64,000 nucleotides of DNA from Bursaphelenchus xylophilus (GCA_904066235.2 CAJFCV020000002.1:7254001-7318000), one strand, 5' to 3'; counted from the first letter of the stretch, positions 46,114-58,273 are shown. Notes: generated by a model from the sequence alone, not told the origin. Numbers and translations are program-made.

Positions 46114-47494
46114 CTAAAAATAAGATTTAACAATCTCCAAGGCCATCTTCAACAAGGAGATGCCGCCAATCGCCGCAAGTCCACCAATCAGCGCTTGTCT
46201 GAGGCTAACCCGGTTTGATTTGGGAGCGAGATCACGTCGAGTGGAGGTGGAGGAATGCGTGCTGATACTGGCTGGTCTCAATCGGTTGTTATACTCTGGT
46301 GCTGATAGGACGGAGAACGCAGAAGGCCGATTTGTTTGGCTGGCCAAGGTTCCAAAGTCGAGTCGTTTACGAGGAATACCGTATGCGCCGGGCTGAGTTG
46401 GAGGACAGAACACCGACTGAGCTTTGTTTGGACTCCCAAATATTGACTTTGGAGGACTCGGAAAGGCGTTGCTGTTCCTTGTGGGACTGGCCATAGTAGT
46501 TGGCCAAGTCTAAAAGATAATGAATCATTTCTCAGACTTCTAACTTTCCCCCTTTTCAGAAATATACTTACCGGTTTCTGAATGTTACCAAACGATTTGA
46601 ATGGACTTCCATCATGCCTTTGCATCTTCGATGGCGTCAACGCTCCTTTTGTTAACATCGAGGACGGGTTCTCCCTCACCAAATCTTTATTGGTCCCAAA
46701 GCCAAACCCCAGGCTTAAACTGTCCAACTTCCCACTCAGTTCTGAACAAGGGGTCATTTCCCTGCCATTCAGCAGATTCCTCTCCGTAATGGGACTTGTA
46801 TCCATCATCGATTCGTTGAAGATATTATCGTTGGAAATATTAATCTGGCTCCCATTCATCGTCGAGAGTCTTGAATTGGAAAGGAAAGCTGAGCTGCATT
46901 GAGATGCTGGAGTCGAGGCCACCGAGAATGCACTGTTTATGGAGTTCGGCTTCTTCTTGTGGAGTCTTTTCCGTTTCGTGATCAAATTGAATGTGATCAA
47001 TGGGAAGAGAAAACAACTAAGCATGAATTCAAGGAGAATGGTGTCGGCGATTGAAAAGAATACGGAGATGGGAAGGAGAAGAAGCCATCCACCGAAGGCC
47101 AAGATCTCAGGGAATGTGATTCTAGTCTGAAAGTTTACAATCATTCTGAAGCGCTCATTTAGACACTTACCACTCGTTTATTCACTCCGCAAATGTGAAA
47201 ACCAAATGAAATTAACGCTATGAGATTTGAATGATGAGAAATAAAGGGTAATGATTGCATGCAAAAAGATGGCAGATAGCTCTCCAGCATGATGACGTAT
47301 TCATCTGAAGATTGTTGAAGATGATCCAGTTTAGAGATGAGTATCATTGAAATCAAGATCCATTCGAAAAAATAACAGGCCAACGTGAAGTTTCCTGGCC
47401 GAATTTTTCGAGATTTTGAGTCGTGAACATGACTTCGACGTTGAAAGGGTCTATGAACTGAACCCGAAAGGACTGACGCCGATCTCAGGCCCAT
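46114..47494 (-). CDS. Multi-pass and tail-anchored membrane protein
   Basis: Three exons, all multiples of three (47171-47494, 46572-47126, 46114-46509), about 424 residues. The N-terminal 155 residues hold several hydrophobic segments (CYFFEWILISMILI, ALISFGFHI, AFGGWLLLLPISVFF, CFLFPLITFNLI). A long Ser/Pro-rich region with many SP/TP sites follows, then a hydrophobic C-terminal segment (QALIGGLAAIGGISLLKMAL). The layout recalls inner-nuclear-membrane proteins of the SAMP1/TMEM201 kind, but the zinc-finger Ima1 domain is absent, so this is only a guess. A TTTAG acceptor sits 20 bases before ATG 47494. Confidence 0.6.
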
Positions 47495-47620
47495 GCCCAA
47501 GCAACTAAATTAAAATTCAAATCTAATAGTACACAGTGCTGCATTACAACAATTGAAGGTAATTACGGATTTAACCATGGACGCGAAGATAAAAATAAAA
47601 CCAATTAAAAATTTATTAAC

Positions 47621-48067
47621 AAGGGAAGTACTTGAAGTGTGACGCTCAGATTTTGATGAAACTTGGCACAAATTTAGAATATTTTTTTCTAAGATATATG
47701 CGGGAATCCTAGCTCGCGCTTTGCAGAAACAACCGAGATTTTTAGGTCGAAAGTCGGCGAAAATTTGGGACTTTTTGCCGAATTTCGGCACGAAAAGTTT
47801 CATGCCTATTTCAACCGTAAAGAATAATGTTTCTACAAAAAATCAAATTTTTCCGCACGAAACTGCCAAAGTTATGGCCAAAAAGCGGTTTTCTCTCTGA
47901 CCGCTCTCCACGTTGAGCGTGCTCTCTCGGCGGCAAAAATCGTTCAATATCTCGGCGGCGCCCGCAAAGCGCGAGCTAAAACTTTCAGGAATTGATATTT
48001 AGTCCATACCCGATGTGTGTGCAAAATTTAAAGAAAATCTGAGCGTCACACTTGAAGTACTTCCCCT
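47621..48067. mobile_element. 447-bp MITE, copy 2
   Basis: Same family and length as 42348-42794, opposite orientation. Ends are AAGGGAAGTACTTGAAGTG and its near complement ending CACTTGAAGTACTTCCCCT. It sits between raga-1 and the downstream membrane-protein gene. Confidence 0.85.
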
Positions 48068-48116
48068 GTAAGTTAAAAAAAGAAATCTGAATATACAATT
48101 TACAAGTTCTCTCCAT

Positions 48117-49391
48117 TTACTTGCAATCCAGTTTGTCGAATAGCTTCCGTGCACTGCGAATGTTGATCATGGTGGCTGTAGTAGATATATTTCCGTCCGG
48201 CAAGACCAACATAATATAAGTGTTGTTGGTGAAACTGTCGATAAACGCCGAGAAGTTTTTGTTTCGTATTTCGATCGAATCAAACTGAGAGCCCATTCGG
48301 CTGAAACAAAACCAAATAAATCTATAAAACAAGACAAAACAAATGTTAGCGGATTGTGCATCGAGAGATCATAACAGTAACCGCCCGAGAATAGTCCGTT
48401 TCTTTCAGTCTACGACGGACATATGGAGACGAAGCAATTGAATGGCCCCGCCTTTCTTTCGTCCTCGAACTCGCCTCTTTTTTCCCGATAAACGAGCGCC
48501 CTACCACTAGACTATGCGAGCAAGCCCCTCCACTAACCTGCAAGAGAGTTTGAATTGTTTTATGATATTAGAGACCTTCTCGAATCGATGGATGTCATCA
48601 TGACTGGTCCTCTGAGTCTGCGCAATCACCAAAAACGTTGCCTTCTCGAACAATAATACCTGAAATCATAAAATATTTTATAAATAAAAAATATTAACTT
48701 TTTATAATACCGAAACAGAAAAAGTAAACTCACTTCATCAGCATCGACAATCTCGGCAAAGGATTTGAGTTTGGCTTCCATCGAGGAAACATTTGGGACC
48801 AGTTGATAAACAATTGCCGACCACGCCTTGTACAGCGTCTCGTCCCAGATGGACGACCTAAAACATTCCAATGCATTCGGATCCCATCCCACCGCGGTGC
48901 TGATCTTCAGAATATCAGCACTCTTCTCCTTAAACACTTTCTCTCGACTTTCTTCTTGGATTAGATCCATTTTGTGGATGAGACAAAACACCCTGGCATT
49001 AGAGCTATTTTGAAGCAAGGCTTCTAAACAGGACTGATAGTTCCGACAATCCTTGTCCACTTCCCGACTTTCCACATCAAACACATAGATGAGGACTTGG
49101 ACATTCTTGAAAATCTGGTCTCTCTGCGCTCTCATATAGTTCTCCATGAACGTTTCCTGGCCTCCGCAGTCCCACAAATGAAGCACCATATTCCCCAGGA
49201 ACCTAAAAATTACAAAAATATTAATTGAAGAAAGAATCGAATCATGCTTACTTGACGTGAGCATGTTCAACTTCCATTGTCGGCCCCAATCTGCTTGTGT
49301 CTCGTGCAATGTAATTGGCAAATATGATGGATCTCATGCTGGTTTTACCGGCACCGCTTTTACCCATTAACAACACTTTCCTCTTCGACAT
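48117..49391 (-). CDS. raga-1: RagA/RagB GTPase
   Basis: Four exons on the minus strand (49252-49391, 48734-49202, 48538-48659, 48117-48300), 304 residues. G-motifs: P-loop [18 protein letters not shown], switch II WDCGGQE and HKMD. The C-terminal roadblock half includes [15 protein letters not shown] and [16 protein letters not shown]...NTYIMLV. The protein forms the Rag heterodimer on lysosomes that recruits TORC1 when amino acids are available. Intron 3 contains a tRNA-like sequence. The start lies 180 bp downstream of the saps-1 stop, with a TTTTCAG acceptor between. Confidence 0.95.
48440..48530 (-). pseudogene. tRNA-like remnant or tRNA-derived SINE head
   Basis: On the minus strand the raga-1 intron reads TAGTCTAGTGGTAGGGC, a good A box/D-arm, then GAGTTCGAGGAC, a B-box-like T-loop, about 45 nt later. 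Neither a full anticodon stem nor a full T-stem can be drawn, so a working tRNA is unlikely. Confidence 0.45.
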
Positions 49392-49570
49392 CTTCGCTAT
49401 TCTACTGAAATCTTTTCTGAAAAGGTACGTCATGAGAAAAACAAAATAAAAATAGTTCAGGTACGTCAACGCAAAAAACATTTAGTGAGATTACGAATTT
49501 AAAGGCATCAAGGATTACTTTATTATAATTATACCAGTACAAACAAGAGTTCATGAATAAATTAACCGCG

Positions 49571-52302
49571 TTAGAACTTAGCCCAGCCAGTGCTCTGAGA
49601 AGGAGAAGAATGGTCTGGAGAGGTGGGCCAGGCATTATTCGGTGCTGAGGTGACCGGGGAAGTTGGCCAATCATCGGGCTGAGAAATTTGAGCATCAGTT
49701 TTCGTATTAGAAGTCGAGGAGGAAGACGTGGGAGGTTCTTCCCCTTGATCGGCTTCTTCCTTCGGAGATACATGAAGAGATATCGACCAGTCATCCGAGG
49801 CATCCAACAGAGACTTCGAATTCTCACGGGAATCATCTGTAAATTCAGGGAACAGCGAATCGTCGGCGGTGACCACTAAAGTATGAACAATTTAGAAGAA
49901 TATGGACTTTCAAACTTACCATAGGCATCTCTGTTGGCATTTCGAGTCGTCTTTGGGGTTTCTGAGGCGTCGGGTTCGAAACGAGAAGATGGAGGAGAGG
50001 AAAAAGCGGGGTTAAACCTTGAGCTGGTAGGGGTTCCTAAAAAACAATTGCAATAATATTTCATTACATACTCTTTCCTGAATCAAGTCTTTCCAAAACA
50101 ACTCCAGGCGATTCGAACTTTTCCGTTTTATTATCAATGCGGTTCTCTTGAACTACTTCTTTGGCATGTGGACTATTGCAAATGGGAGGGAAGTCATCAG
50201 CGATTGCAGAATCGTCTCCCCACTCATCTCCGGCGTCCGCGATCTTGTTCAACTCTTCCTTCAATTCGCCTAGGACTTCTTCGACTGCTTCTTTATCGTC
50301 ATCGTCTCTTTTGGTTGAGGTGTCACCACAAAAACCCCTTTTAAATCCTCCAGCGTCCATGTCAGCCCAATAATTCTCACAGTATTCACGATCATCTGAC
50401 CTCGGGCCGTCGAAGTTGATGACATGGGTTTCAGGCCACTTAATCTCCCGTTCAATAACATTAAAAGAGCGCTCTTTAGTAGAACTGAGGTCAACCAGTG
50501 AAAACTCTTCGTTGTCTCGGTTTCCCTCGAGCTCATCCACGACCACAGATCGATCAGTAGTGTTGGCAATGTTGCCCGATTGCGTATTGTCGATGAAACT
50601 TTTGAGAGTAGTATTGGACAACTCGTTCCAAGCAGCCGCGGAATTAGTATCTAAACATAATAAATAGCGGAGATAATACTACCGTACCTCCGACCAGCAT
50701 TGACACATATCTCCCAACCAGCGTCTCGTTATTTTCGGCTTCCTTCAAGTGCAAGCCCAACTGAACAAAGGCGGCCAATTCACATCTCTGAGAGAACGTC
50801 AACTTGTCTTTAGGAGGAAAGCTGTTTATCTTTTCTGGAATCATCTGGTAAAGTCCTTCATAACCTAAGATGAGATCCACCAAGGGGAAGGATTCCATGT
50901 TTGGATTGGAAAACAACATGTAACCAAAAAGGTTGACAATTCTCGTCGTAAGAACACTGGCTTCAGGATGGGCGTGGATCACTTCAATCAGTTTCCGCCA
51001 AGAAGTTTCCTCTTTACTTAAAACTTTTCTCAATGCATCGTGGGTAGAGAAAAACCGAGAATTCACAAGTCCTTGCAGCACAGCTACACAACTGATTTCG
51101 GCTTGTATACAATCATCATCATTCGTCTAAAAACAGAATTAAGAAACAACGACCAATGCATACCTCAAGGCAATATAGCAAACAATTCATTATGTCATTC
51201 GCCTTAATAGCAATCATTGTTTCCAATTCACATGCTCCATGATACACTTCGTCCTGTGGCTCCTTCATATATAACTCAGGGTTTATCATAAAAGCAGGTT
51301 CATCTGGAGAATGGTTTAGATCCAAAAACATTAACAGCATTACACATGCAGCAATGGTAACCCGAGGACAAAAACTACCAAGATCCTGTGGAAAAGCTGC
51401 TTCCATAAGAATAGCCAGAGCTTCAGAGCCAAACAAAAGATCAGAGAAAGGCTGCGCTGAGAAACAATTCTTTAGTTGCATCTCATCCAATTCGGAGAAC
51501 ACAAAGACTAGGTTCTCCAGGACGTCATCAGAAGTCTCGCGGTTCAGCAATCTCATTAATTTGAGGGGAAGCTCATGCTTAACATACATCTAAAACAGGA
51601 GAACAATGTAATTAACAAAACGCGTACTTTAAATATAGCACCTTGAACAACTTCGCACACTCCGTGCATCGGAAATCTAACCATAAGCTCAGCAACGGCA
51701 CCATACTTCATATTTTGAATCATATCATCGACAAACCCGGATTGATCCAAATGCTCGTAAAGCTAAAGAAACCATTTTAAGTAACATTAAAAAAAATATT
51801 TTCAAAGCGCGGTTAAAAGTCAAAACCTACTGTGAGATCAAATTCACTTGTGCCGACAACAAGATTCAACATGAGTCTCTTGTAAAATCCAACGGTCACG
51901 TGATTTATATAGGGTTTTCTGTCCGAATCCTTGAGATAGTCACGTATCAATGGCCACAAATCAGCATCATCCATCAGCGCTTGGTTGATGATAGGACTTG
52001 CCATTGATAATATGGAAATTGAAAACGGGGAACTCCTTAAAAATAAAATATGCAATTCAAGAAACTACTTACTTGAATTGATCCACCGGGTCGACATTTG
52101 GATCTGGCACTCTGAATATCGAGTTGTCCAAAAGCCTTTTCAAATTCGCTCCTTGAGTTAAATAATTTAGTAAAACCTCTGAATTTTGTCGAATCTCCTG
52201 GAAACAGAGTGGATGAGTGACCACTTCATCAAAACGATCTTTTTCCACTAAGAATTTGAGATCGGCGACAACTTCATCATCTGGCTTCTCTTCCCAAAAC
52301 AT
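49571..52302 (-). CDS. saps-1: SAPS-domain phosphatase 6 regulatory subunit
   Basis: Seven exons on the minus strand (52073-52302, 51831-52035, 51628-51762, 51164-51589, 50688-51126, 50072-50650, 49920-50036) plus a last exon 49571-49875, 811 residues. MFWEEKPDD is the family's characteristic start, matching MFW in human PPP6R. The alpha-helical SAPS domain covers roughly residues 1-440 (CFQEIRQNSEVLLNYL, YGAVAELMVRFP, NLFGYMLFSNPN). The remainder is acidic and Ser/Pro-rich and ends SQSTGWAKF. The subunit targets protein phosphatase 6. An acceptor (TTTTTTCAG) sits three bases before the ATG. It is head to head with UTP3 and probably the first gene of an operon with raga-1. Confidence 0.88.
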
Positions 52303-52570
52303 TCCCTGAAAAATTTTTTGAATTATTTGATAACATTGTCTTTGATCGAAACTGATAGATAAGCCGTCAACGTCCAAAATTCCTCATGATAAAATTTTTT
52401 GCCAAAATCGGCGGGACAAAGAATACGAAGAAAGACTTGACCGGGAGGAACACTTGACACAAACTGTAACCGACAAAACTTGACCCGAGTTGAGACACTT
52501 GACGCGAAATCTTCATTTTTCCTTTTGGATCATGTACTGACCTTGTTACAAACCGATCTGTCAACGAGAA
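52303..52570. promoter_or_regulatory. Short divergent promoter interval
   Basis: Only 268 bp separate the start codons of saps-1 and UTP3 on opposite strands, so both promoters and 5' UTRs must lie here. No specific site identified. Confidence 0.4.
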
Positions 52571-53608
52571 ATGGGACGAAGAAAGGGTGGTAAAAGGTAA
52601 ACTCGATGCATATTTAGTTGTAGTTTCTATATTTTTAAAGCATTTTCTGCTTTTTTTAGACAGCAACGTCATAGCGGCCCTGCTGAAAATGAAAGGGATA
52701 ACGACGATGTCTTTGATGAGGTAGACACTTTTCACAATGAAAGAAGCAAAGATTTGGGAATATCAAAAAAGACGTGGAAGGATAAAGAAGTAGAGGTTTT
52801 GAGTGTGCTTCCTGATGGCTTGGACGATTTATACGACGAAGACGACTTGGATAAGCCGGCTGAAGATCCGTTGCTAAAGACAAAGAGTAAGTGAATAAGT
52901 TGTCTTCAGTCTTTTGTTTTAGTTGCTTCGGCCAATCAATGGGGGAAGAATCGGAGAGAATATTATGTGAATAATAAGACCAGAACAAAGGAGGATGGAT
53001 ATCTGAACGATGAAGAGCAGGAGATATTAGACTTAGAGGAAGAGGATGCTACTGAGCGTCAGAAGAAGTTGGACGGGAAAAATGCAGTTCTGAATTTTGA
53101 TCAATTCTTTGAGGACGATGATGATGAGGTGGAAGAAAAGAAGCCCTTCCAAAACATGACTTTAAGGGAGAGAATGAAATTAGCAGCGACAGAAAGGCGG
53201 AAAGAAGAAGAAGCCAAAGCACAGAAAATAGCGAGTGTAATTGAAACGCAAAAGAAGGTTGAGCATGAAGTTAATGAAGAAGACGACGAAGAGAAAGAAG
53301 TATTCGTTGAAGGATGGGACGATTATGAAAATGGTGCAGAGCAAGAAGTGGAGAAGAGGGGAATTAATTATCAGGTTTGTCTCTGCTGCTGATACTTATA
53401 TATTTAGATTGAGAAAAACAAAGGATTAATACAGAAGAGGAAGAAAGGAACAGAACATTCGAGGATCAAGAGACGACTGCAATATAAGAAGGCCCTTGTT
53501 AGAAGAAGATCTCAGATTCCAGATGTCAAAAGAGAGTTGCAGAAATACACGGGAGAAGCCCGTGGAATCAGGGCATCGACGGTTAAATCGATTAAGATTA
53601 AGGCTTGA
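52571..53608 (+). CDS. UTP3/SAS10 small-subunit processome protein
   Basis: Four exons (52571-52596, 52660-52886, 52923-53374, 53408-53608), 301 residues. The N-terminal half shows the Sas10 pattern of acidic stretches and SANQWGKNRREYY. The C-terminal 75 residues match the Sas10 domain (IEKNKGLIQKRKKG, KKALVRRRSQIPDVKRE, YTGEARGIRASTVKSIKI). The protein belongs to the nucleolar SSU processome for 18S rRNA maturation. It is shorter than human UTP3 (about 479), and I do not see the central C1D/Utp3 domain. PAWR-like starts 143 bp downstream. Confidence 0.85.
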
Positions 53609-53751
53609 AGCGGTAACCTTCTTGTTGAGTTTTTTTTGTTATGATTAAAGTTTTATCTTCCTATGTGCTGTTTGCATGATTACGTGTCTGATAACACATT
53701 GATACATTTATTGTGGCTCTCTTATTGGTTAAGAATTCTTTTTCTCTAGAA

Positions 53752-54423
53752 ATGGCGACAACTGCTGCGCTTTCTTCAGATACACCGGCTTCAGGTATTG
53801 TTTACACTTTTGCATAACCAACTTCTTTAGATTCGCTCCAAAAAAGAGCTCGTGAGAAGCGTCAAGTCCACCATCATCATCACAGTCTTCCTCATACACG
53901 CCCTACCCAACGACATGTGGACAATCGTCAGCGAAAGTTGAGAGAGAAAAGAAGGCCGGCCAATTTTATCTCAACGGACGGAACAGTAAAGAAATACTTT
54001 GTTTTGTGATCTCTTTCTTTAGACCAGTGGTGACGATCAGGAACTCGTGAATGGCGACGAAGAAAATAGTCACAAGTTGGAGCAGATGCTCAAGAAGACC
54101 GATCAATTGCCTTCTGATCTAGATGCTGATTGTGAGGACAACAACAGCACTGATGTGGATACTGTCAGTGTGAGTGGAAGTGTCAAAGTAAGTTGCTCTT
54201 TTTTATTGTATTGGTTTAGTCGAAAGACACACCTGAAAACAGAGCTCCGCGAGATGACATTGCTGTATTAAATGCAAAAGTAAATGCACTGGAGAAGGTA
54301 AGTAAAGCCCATCAAAACCAATGGTTAACCTTATTTCAGCAATTGGCAACAGTCCTTCAAGTCAACGGGAAGCTTAAGGAGGAGAACGAACAGCTGAAGA
54401 GAATTGTCAAGAAGGGCCCGTAA
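53752..54423 (+). CDS. PAWR/Par-4-like leucine-zipper protein
   Basis: Five exons (53752-53794, 53831-53985, 54023-54187, 54220-54297, 54340-54423), 174 residues. A basic region with RKLREKRRPANF recalls the Par-4 core motif REKRRSTGV. An acidic stretch follows, then a C-terminal leucine zipper (LNAKVNALEK, QLATVLQVNGKLKEENEQL). A run of five His sits in exon 2. Human PAWR is a pro-apoptotic zipper protein; relationship here is inferred from the two short motifs and their order. Candidate second gene of an operon after UTP3. Confidence 0.5.
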
Positions 54424-54546
54424 TGTAAATACCACCACTTTTATAACCCTCACGCTTTAATAACAACAACATTTATTTAAAGCTCTATTTATATATATAT
54501 ATAAAGGATGTAATGTTTATATAGATACGTAAAATGTGTTGTAGTT

Positions 54547-56360
54547 TTAAGCTATAACTTCTACTGTGCTCTTTTCACTGCTTGTCTTACTCGTCTTGAG
54601 ATCAAAGCCCTGAAATGAAGAGATGTAAACTATTGTCCTAGTCTTGTAACTTACTTCCGAATGTCTATATAAACAGTAATGTTGGACTATGAACAATACG
54701 TCGAAGATCATGGACACAAGGCCAAGGCCAAACTTGACCGCGTTCCCAGTAAATGGACTCCAGTCTTCTAAAATATTAAATTAAACGTGACAAACATTCC
54801 ACGTAAGACAATAAACCACCCTTCTTACCAGTATTTAATGCTGACAGAATCATCTGCATGATATCCATTGACCCTCCGGTAAAATCGAGCAAGATATTCC
54901 CAATCGACCAGCCTACAGTGCTCTTCCGACGGAAGTTGAGGATCGCCTGGGGGATGTATTTACTGCAAGTAACAGCCAGCTTGATGTAAGATAATCCAGT
55001 GATGAATTGAAGCCAATTGAGGGCATTGAAGAAGGTGGCCACCAGACACCCTACGGCCGTTAACACCAACAGTGAACCCCATCCCCAGCAGATGTGCGAG
55101 ATTCTTTGACCTCCTCTCTGAAGATACGGTAAGGTATGTATTAGATATGAGTGCAAAGTCCTAGAAGTTTTTTTTTTTCAGTTACACCTTTGGTTACCTT
55201 GGGTATGAGGCAGGTGTTCCGTAATTTAAAATTATTCCCACCCGTTTCTTTTCTGTAGAGTTTAAATCCGAGCCTCCATTTCTGCATAAACTACATGGGT
55301 AACGTCCTACTCATTAAATATTTTGTTCTTTGCTCGGCCCTCGAATAAACAAAGTGCAGGTAAACCGGATTGGAAAAGCAAGTTCCGTTTTCTTCGTATT
55401 CTCTGAGTCATGACGCAGCTCATTTTAAATACAGCTGGCCTCAGCGATCAGAACTCTATCTTTGCCCAACACTTTTGTCATCGTTAACATAATCTTATAA
55501 ACGGAACCTTACCTCATAAATGAAACATTGGAATCCAGTAATCAGACATGCGACCAAAGCGTGGATAGCGAACACAACGTCGTTCGGCAACACTGGAATC
55601 CCGCCTCGAGGGTTCTCAATGATATATAAATCTTGCACTTCGGGATCAAAGAATAACAACACATTGTAGATAGTGTAACAGGTAAAGCCGATTATGTTCA
55701 AAACCAGAAAATCAAAATTTAATCCTTCGACGCTCTTCCGTGAGAAATTCAACCAGATCTGTGGGTAGAAGGAAATGCTCCAGGCGACGAAATACACCCA
55801 GCCAGTGGCTTGGACCATGAAGTTGAGGACGTAACTGTACATGACCCTGACCATGACAAATACCTTTTTGCCTCTGAAAAATCATTTTGATTAATGACCA
55901 TTATTAGTAATATAAGACAACGATCGACATACTCCAAGGGACACTGCGATCCATCTTTTGTTTTGCAGCTGGCAATGTCAACGTAAGTCCTACTGGTAAC
56001 AGACAACCCAGTAACGTTCACCTGCACTACGTCATTCTGTGAAGATAGGTCGAGCGATTCGTCAGATAATGAAAAGTAAGGCTGAGTATTAAGTACAACG
56101 TGAAGTGAATCGTTTGGATTTAAGTTGTAACTGAAAGTAAAAAGGCTACCGTAACGCTCAAATGTTACATTTTTAGAAATTGTGAAAGTAACCGCTTACT
56201 TTAAGGTAAATGTGATTGTTTTGGTCTCATGGATAATCAGATCAAGACTGTTGGGTTCGGTGAGAAGACGGTCATCGTGCTCTCTCACCTTTCTTATCGT
56301 CTCATTTGCATAAACGGAGACGAAACCAATCACTGCGAACAAAAGGATCACTCGGGACAT
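54547..56360 (-). CDS. ctns-1: Cystinosin, lysosomal cystine/proton symporter
   Basis: Six exons on the minus strand (56200-56360, 55933-56130, 55513-55873, 54829-55117, 54655-54767, 54547-54609), 394 residues. A signal peptide and a luminal N-terminal domain with several N-glycosylation sites precede seven membrane segments. Both PQ-loops are clear: [20 protein letters not shown] and [18 protein letters not shown]. The family's GSMDIMQM and [15 protein letters not shown] are present. It exports cystine from lysosomes. The C terminus reads GFDLKTSK; a classical GYDQL lysosomal motif is replaced by GFDL at the same place. Confidence 0.93.
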
Positions 56361-58273
56361 GGAGAACTCTTTCCGTATCAATCCAATTAATCCATCGGTC
56401 TGAACAACAGGCCTAGGAATAAAGGATGTTCCTTCTGAAAAAAGAAAAACATAAAAAAAACGTGAAGAAAATAAATAAATCTTTAAAAGACAGTGATCCG
56501 ACACTTTGAGGGAGAGGAGAAATGTCTCCAATCTGATTGTTTATGCAAAATCAGCAGGAAAACAAAGAATTCGTACAGTCGCAGGGTCCAATCTTGTAAC
56601 AAGATACTAAACTAAAGTCAGTGATAAGATGACGACTAATGAATAAACAAAGGAAAGGTTAGGACCAAACTACGCTGATTCCATTCTACCTGATAAAGAC
56701 GAAGTTATAATAAAAATTTAAGAAAGTTCTACTGTAAGGCTGAGAAAACAACTGATTCATCGAGAGAGATCCATCAAGACCGAGACATCACCTATGCGGA
56801 CATTAATCATCCAGATCCTCCTCCCGGACTGGTTTCTGGCGACTCTCCCCAAACTGACCTTCAGCAGCCACACTCGTCGCCATACTTAATATATTATAGA
56901 GCCCGTTATGATCGTGAATCCGCTCGTTTTTAATAGGCAATGATGCAATTTATTCCGGGATTTTCATTAGGCAAACAAATAAATTTCCGCTCTTTAAAGA
57001 AACAAAAAAGTTCTGCTCGCCGGAGGGTATATAAATCCGTTCGTTGCTACGCGAAGAAGTAATGTCCCCAGAATTAAATGAGACAAAGCACAAGGTAGAG
57101 AAGCGTGGCCTGCGCTTGAGGGCAGTCCTTAGGACACAACGAGCATAGACTAGAGGAACGCCCCAGGGTACAAAGCACAAACCGGGTGAGATAGTCATCA
57201 TACGGCAATTTTCGATGAACTTCGTTGCGTAATATTGCTCTTATTATAACCTTTATTATTAAACCCAACAGTTCTTTTATGTCATCAGGAAATTTAAAGT
57301 TGTTCGAAGCAATAAAATATAAATCACCACAACCACCCGATAACAGAAAATAATATTTAACTTGTCAAAACGGAGCCCAAACACCCTGGGAATCCGGTAA
57401 AGATCACAAAAACACTCACTTCAAAGGGGTATTACGGGAACAGCGGCATAGAATCGATACATTTTATACAGAGACCGCTCTTTTTGTTATTGGTGAATGG
57501 AAATGTTATCAGCATCCGGCTGAAAAAAGAGGACGATTATATTAATGAGATCACTGCGGATTGCATCACAGAAACAAAATACAATCCCATTGTCATCGTG
57601 ACATTTTAAAAGAGCCTTCGCGAAAGAAAATGAAGCTGAAGGTAAGGTTGATATACGGTAGCATTTTAGCACATTGTTTTTTGGCTTATTCTAAATGATC
57701 TTACACCAATGTCTTACAAACCAAGTCATGATGACGGATTTTATGACACACTTAAATTTTGGGTCTAGATTGGAACTAACCGAGAGGGCAAAAACCGCAC
57801 AATTGATACAATGTCCAAAAAACCGTCGCAGTAACATTCGTATGCGTGGAATAACTCTTTTGGGCAATGCTTTGTTCTTCCTAACTGGTCTTACATACAA
57901 ATTGGAAAAAAATCATTTAAGCGGGCCAAACTGCGGCCCAAATTAAGATTTGTTTGGAAAAATTTACACAATGACCTTTGTTTTTGTTGTTTTACAGTAA
58001 TCCTGGAGGTTGAGATGCATTCACTAAAATTTTTGCGAGTGCCAAAACGTATAAATACAAGTTTACAAAACTATCTATTCTTTCATGCTCCTTTATGTCA
58101 CATTTTTCAAAAAATTGAAGACATATTTGAAATTATTTCTATTCCACAGATTTGGCACATAGAAAACTTCTTGGCATTTTGTTTTAAGTTGAAAAATAAT
58201 TTTCGATCCTATTGCCTACCTTTTAGAACTTTTTGGCCGGAAAGCGCGTAAACAGGTTGCTGGCGCTTGAAAA
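56361..58273. other. Intergenic, 1.9 kb
   Basis: No convincing coding sequence. TACAGTAATC occurs at 57993-58002, 272 bp before the OGFOD1 start. The rest is AT-rich without obvious repeats. Confidence 0.4.

Noticed and set aside
48440..48530. A functional tRNA gene in the raga-1 intron
   Set aside because: The anticodon stem and T-stem do not pair and the acceptor ends are not complementary.
57691..57900. A basic 69-codon minus-strand frame
   Set aside because: No splice partners, no family resemblance, overlapped by an equally long plus-strand frame.
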